A stretch of DNA of 9,159 nt from Smithellaceae bacterium (lineage in GTDB: Bacteria > Desulfobacterota > Syntrophia > Syntrophales > Smithellaceae), in NCBI GenBank assembly GCA_028704195.1, contig JAQVLL010000052.1, positions 1 through 9,159 on the forward strand. The letters run 5' to 3'. How positions within the stretch are numbered: position 1 is the stretch's first letter; each line of letters starts with the position of its first letter. A program made the translations under genes and the position numbers. The notes beneath the pieces are model-generated. The model was not told the DNA's origin, ran no database searches, and was given only the letters and a program-made list of their open reading frames with translations. Shown here in pieces: positions 6,839 through 9,159 of this stretch.

Positions 6839-8260
6839 TTACACGTTTGTCGGTATGGTTTTTTCAATATTGCCCAGCGCTGCTTCCGCCGCCGACGCCA
6901 ATTCTTCATCGTGGTCGTGGTTGAGCGCAAAGACGCGGAAGTGCCTGACCCTAGCGGGAATGAAGCGGTAAATTTCACCCAGCGGTTCGGGCGACGTCAG
7001 GCCCGTCACCGGGTTAAAGATATTGATTTGTTTGCCCGGTTCGGCGATCGGATTGAGGGGACGCGGGTCCTGCGTGGCCACATCCACCCGAAACGGCAGC
7101 TTTCTGAGCTTCGCGGGCAGACAGCCTCTGACTTTCACCTCGTAGTTCTCGGCACCGGGAAATTCCGTTCCCCGCTGAATCTGATCAACGGAAATTTCCG
7201 CGGCAAATGACATTTTCCACTTCAGCTGGCGTGCGTAAATTTTTTGCCATTCCAGCGCAAGTTTTCTTTTTTGCGTGTTTCCGTTCGAAAGCCAACGCTG
7301 TACTTCACTAAACAGGGACCACTCATCGCAATGCAAATAAGCATCAAGATTCTCGACCGGATTGTCAGGATACATCAGGTGAATTGTTTTGGAAAAAATT
7401 TCCTGCAGGTGCAGATCAAGCGCGCGCGTGGTGCGATGGAAATAAACATTGCTGTATAAATTGAGCCGCGCATTGAGAAAACGTCTGAGAGCAGAAATGC
7501 CCGATTGATGCAGGGCGAGGCCGTCTTTTGTGAAAAAGGTGTAGTAACGCAGGCGCTGCATATCAACCATATCCAGGGAAAAGCCCGTCATATAGGCATC
7601 GCGCTGAACATAGTCAAGATTATCAACCGTGTAAATGCCTGAGAAAAGCTGGCGTAGCCAGACAAGCCAGCGAGGCTGTTTCCGGTCTTCTTCCCGCCCG
7701 ACAGGCATCTTGATGAGATAGGCCACCTGCCGCGGGTCCATCTTCTCACCCCGGGAAAACGATCCGGAAGGCCCCCGGGCAATCCGCGCAATCATCACAC
7801 CCAGTTTCCTGACGATGATCCGCCGGCCGACATCTTCATGGGTCAGCCCCCAGCGGCACAGATAATGTTCATCAAAAAAATGTCCGAACGGGCCATGGCC
7901 GACATCATGGAGCAGTCCCGCCAGGCGCAGCAATTCTTCCACATAATTGGGTGATGGTACATCCCTGCAGGTATCCTTAAGGCTGGGATACAGGTGGCGG
8001 GCAAATTCCCCCGCAACGTGCATGGTTCCCAGTGAATGCTGAAAGCGGGTATGCTCGGCCGCAGGATAGACCCATCGTGCGCTTTGAAGCTGATAAATAC
8101 GGCGCAGCCTCTGCATCCAGGGAGAATCGATAATGTCCTTTTCCGTCTTTTCCACAGGACCGTTTTCCAGCGGCACCGTAAAAAAGGCATACGAGTGAAT
8201 CGGATCGGCAATCAATGCCATCCCGGAATAGGACCTGGAAAGCAAATCTGATTTTTTCAT
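6839..8260 (-). CDS. SAMHD1-like HD-domain phosphohydrolase (probable dNTPase)
   Basis: A 473-residue HD-superfamily phosphohydrolase with the SAMHD1/dGTPase arrangement. Visible motifs are HTRFQHSLG with metal ligand His75, LLHDVGHGPFGH with His118-Asp119 and the active-site histidines 122 and 127, THED with His141, and VDNLDYVQRD with Asp213, Tyr217 and Asp221. These correspond to SAMHD1 His167, His206-Asp207, His233, Asp311, Tyr315 and Asp319. The family removes triphosphate from dNTPs, but some relatives act on other nucleotides, so the substrate is inferred. It lies 1 bp upstream of nrdD, which supports a dNTP-control role. The first ATG has no clear ribosome site and lies only 17 bp from a TATAAT. 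An ATG at 8221 (residue 14) is a possible alternative start that keeps the whole conserved domain. The C-terminal third (~340-473) has no motif I recognise. Confidence 0.85.
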   Translation of the reverse strand: MKKSDLLSRSYSGMALIADPIHSYAFFTVPLENGPVEKTEKDIIDSPWMQRLRRIYQLQSARWVYPAAEHTRFQHSLGTMHVAGEFARHLYPSLKDTCRDVPSPNYVEELLRLAGLLHDVGHGPFGHFFDEHYLCRWGLTHEDVGRRIIVRKLGVMIARIARGPSGSFSRGEKMDPRQVAYLIKMPVGREEDRKQPRWLVWLRQLFSGIYTVDNLDYVQRDAYMTGFSLDMVDMQRLRYYTFFTKDGLALHQSGISALRRFLNARLNLYSNVYFHRTTRALDLHLQEIFSKTIHLMYPDNPVENLDAYLHCDEWSLFSEVQRWLSNGNTQKRKLALEWQKIYARQLKWKMSFAAEISVDQIQRGTEFPGAENYEVKVRGCLPAKLRKLPFRVDVATQDPRPLNPIAEPGKQINIFNPVTGLTSPEPLGEIYRFIPARVRHFRVFALNHDHDEELASAAEAALGNIEKTIPTNV

Positions 8261-8277
8261 GATGATACGCTTACAAT

Positions 8278-8283
8278 ATTATA
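8278..8283 (-). promoter_or_regulatory. Possible -10 element for the HD-nrdD operon
   Basis: A perfect TATAAT on the minus strand ends 17 bp before the HD gene ATG. No good -35 hexamer is seen at 16-18 bp; TTGATA is present but only 7 bp away. If used, the transcript would start near 8271, leaving about 10 nt of leader and no Shine-Dalgarno, so the mRNA would be nearly leaderless. The area is AT-rich, so a chance match is possible. Confidence 0.35.
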
Positions 8284-8316
8284 CCCTAAATATCAATTTT
8301 AATAATTAGTTGTTGG

Positions 8317-8413
8317 TCATGAACCGGCCGGTAAATAAACATCTTTGAACCAAATTTTTCAATCGGGTATCCGGCATGAAGAAAAATGAATGGAGAAGGT
8401 TCATGGTTCATGA
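8317..8413. repeat. Inverted repeat and palindrome upstream of the HD gene
   Basis: TCATGAACC (8317-8325) and its reverse complement GGTTCATGA (8405-8413) lie 79 bp apart. The left arm runs straight into a perfect 10-bp palindrome, ACCGGCCGGT (8323-8332). This is about 60 bp upstream of the HD start, a plausible place for an operator, but no regulator binding site is recognised. It could equally be part of the repeat mosaic that follows. Confidence 0.35.
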
Positions 8414-8420
8414 ATCATGG

Positions 8421-8460
8421 AAAAAGTAAGGCCCGGCAGTTTCCCGCCGGGCCTTACTTT
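8421..8460 (-). terminator. Strong hairpin terminator
   Basis: A perfect 15-bp stem (8423-8437 with 8446-8460) has the GC-rich core GGCCCGGC and an 8-base loop. On the minus strand it is followed by TTTTT (8425-8421), the form of an intrinsic terminator for the outer-membrane protein gene that ends at 8661. On the plus strand the stem ends in TTT and then CAACC, so it is weaker that way. It isolates the HD-nrdD operon from the gene upstream. Confidence 0.8.
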
Positions 8461-8470
8461 CAACCATCGA

Positions 8471-8490
8471 CCTTGAGCCTTGTTCCTAGT
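8471..8490 (+). repeat. CCTTGAGCCTTGTTCCTAG repeat copy
   Basis: Read on the minus strand this gives TAGGAACAAGGCTCAAGG. The end of the beta-barrel gene (8663-8639) gives TAGGAACAA, then a short insert, then AAGGTTCAAGG, a second copy of the same element. The plus-strand words CCTTGARCCTT and GTTGTTCCT are shared. This is an intergenic repeat of unknown function. Confidence 0.6.
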
Positions 8491-8498
8491 TAGCTTTT

Positions 8499-8527
8499 CC
8501 CCCTTTGGAGGGGGGGGTGGGGGGAGG
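8499..8527 (+). repeat. C/G-run element with G-quadruplex potential
   Basis: CCCCC then TTT then GG, A, eight G, T, six G, A and GG. The plus strand can form a G-quadruplex, and the C run can pair with part of the G run as a hairpin with TTTGGA in the loop. The C-run, AAAGGG-like core and G-run layout resembles intergenic repeat elements found scattered in some bacterial genomes. It lies between the terminator and the beta-barrel gene stop, where little transcription is expected. Confidence 0.65.
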
Positions 8528-8550
8528 TTATTCAACACGGGCAGAGGACA

Positions 8551-8588
8551 CCACCTCCGGCGTTTCATGCCACCTCCGCCAGCGGAGG
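8551..8588. repeat. CCACCTCCG direct repeat with hairpin
   Basis: CCACCTCCG occurs at 8551-8559 and 8570-8578. The second copy runs into a perfect 7-bp hairpin, CCTCCGC (8573-8579) and GCGGAGG (8582-8588), with a 2-base loop. The intervening GGCGTTTCATG is short. The layout is like the REP-type palindromic elements found between genes, but no transposase of that class is in the window. Confidence 0.6.
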
Positions 8589-8615
8589 ACATTGCGGAGC
8601 TGAATCTGCCGTCTT

Positions 8616-8636
8616 TATCTTCTATCTTCTATCTTT
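8616..8636 (+). repeat. Seven-base tandem repeat TATCTTC x3
   Basis: Three tandem TATCTTC units are present, the last ending TTT. They lie in the 3' untranslated region of the beta-barrel gene, next to the CCTTGAACCTT-type repeat. This is a simple-sequence repeat with no sign of coding. Confidence 0.7.
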
Positions 8637-8663
8637 TGCCTTGAACCTTTTTCGTTGTTCCTA
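8637..8663 (-). repeat. TAGGAACAA...AAGGTTCAAGG repeat copy overlapping a stop codon
   Basis: The second copy of the element at 8471-8490, here interrupted by about five bases (CGAAA). Its first three bases on the minus strand are the TAG stop of the beta-barrel gene, the same arrangement as the two repeats in the 974-1131 gap. No separate function is evident. Confidence 0.5.
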
Positions 8664-9159
8664 AAATGTGAGCGTCAGTTTATTGAGCACGAGGAAATCA
8701 TTGGACACGGAATTGCTGTCCGATTCACCCCTGTAGTACCTGCCGGTGAAGAGATAACCTGCGCCCAGCATATAGGAAAGGTTGTTGGCAATTTTATAGG
8801 TCGCGGTTAAATCGACCTCATAACCGTAATCATTATAAAGCCAGTTTGCGGTTGGTTTCTTGTCGGCATTGGCGTACGAAACAGACGCCATAATATCCAG
8901 TTTGTCGATGGGCTTCACCCCTCCCCTGACCTGGAAGAACCACGCATTGTACATCGGCCCCGACTGGGCAGCGGCATTGTGACCGGGAACGGCACCCACC
9001 CAGTAGTTGAGATCCTGGTTCCACATGATGAGACAGGGATTCCAGTCCCGCCCTCCGTTGTTGCGAATCGGGTCACCTTCTGCCTTCTCCGTTGTTCCGG
9101 GATCATCACCTGATGTGTAGGCGACCGTACCGCCCATGTAAAACCTTCCCAAATCTGCC
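8661..9159 (-). CDS. Outer-membrane beta-barrel protein, C-terminal part
   Basis: The frame is open to the right edge, so the N-terminus is missing, and 165 complete codons are visible. Alternating polar/aromatic strands recur, such as FYMGGTVAYTSG, YEVDLTATYKI, LSYMLGAGYLFTGRYY and the final FLVLNKLTLTF. The chain ends in Phe with alternating hydrophobics before it, the usual BAM-recognised C-terminal signal of outer-membrane barrels. Glycine-, tyrosine- and asparagine-rich loops lie between strands. It resembles deltaproteobacterial porin-like or alginate-export-like barrels, but I cannot assign a substrate or a named family. TTG and ATG codons near the edge are internal, because the frame continues upstream of them. 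Its transcript probably ends at the hairpin at 8421-8460. Confidence 0.8.
   Translation of the reverse strand, partial: ADLGRFYMGGTVAYTSGDDPGTTEKAEGDPIRNNGGRDWNPCLIMWNQDLNYWVGAVPGHNAAAQSGPMYNAWFFQVRGGVKPIDKLDIMASVSYANADKKPTANWLYNDYGYEVDLTATYKIANNLSYMLGAGYLFTGRYYRGESDSNSVSNDFLVLNKLTLTF

Noticed and set aside
6838..6978. NrdD start extended into the HD gene
   Set aside because: The extension is arginine/threonine-rich out-of-frame reading of the HD coding sequence. The ATP-cone begins soon after the ATG at 6837, directly after the HD stop.
8401..8592. Minus-strand 63-codon open frame in the repeat region
   Set aside because: It is built from the terminator, the C/G runs and the hairpin repeat. 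The proline run and low complexity show it is not a protein gene.

Overview
The window looks like a chromosomal segment from an anaerobic Gram-negative bacterium, most likely a Desulfobacterota/Deltaproteobacteria relative of the Syntrophus/Smithella type. This is inferred from moderate GC content, a class III (oxygen-sensitive) ribonucleotide reductase family gene, a menaquinone-type UbiE/MenG methyltransferase, an outer-membrane beta-barrel, and a CHASE2-cyclase beside an M48 lipoprotein protease and an SH3 protein. Species cannot be fixed from the sequence alone. No rRNA, tRNA, CRISPR array, transposase or phage gene was seen.

Layout. Plus strand: the C-terminal tail of an unidentified protein (to 107), then ubiE/menG (215-973). 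The convergent intergenic gap (974-1131) is framed by two inverted copies of a TAGGCTGTAG-type repeat, and each copy supplies the TAG stop codon of the gene it abuts. Minus strand, read from 8260 down to 1132, holds five tightly packed genes: a SAMHD1-like HD phosphohydrolase (6839-8260), a class III ribonucleotide reductase NrdD homologue (4771-6837), a secreted SH3-domain protein (4222-4725), an M48 metalloprotease lipoprotein (3308-4225) and a CHASE2 adenylate/guanylate cyclase (1132-3282). Gaps are 1, 45, -4 and 25 bp, so one transcript is plausible. A ~400 bp gene-free stretch (8261-8660) is a mosaic of repeats, a strong hairpin terminator, a G-quadruplex-like tract and a possible -10 element. 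Beyond it lies the C-terminal part of an outer-membrane beta-barrel gene on the minus strand that runs off the window.

Functionally the five-gene set splits in two. The HD protein plus NrdD form a dNTP pair, one predicted to degrade dNTPs and the other belonging to the family that makes them. The SH3 protein, M48 lipoprotein and CHASE2-cyclase form an envelope set that could couple an extracytoplasmic event to cyclic-nucleotide synthesis. The most striking point is that the NrdD homologue keeps the ATP-cone, the finger-loop cysteine and the four zinc-site cysteines, but has Lys where the radical-bearing glycine of the C-terminal R-[VIT]-[CST]-G-Y motif is expected. Either it is not a conventional glycyl-radical enzyme, or the radical is supplied in another way.
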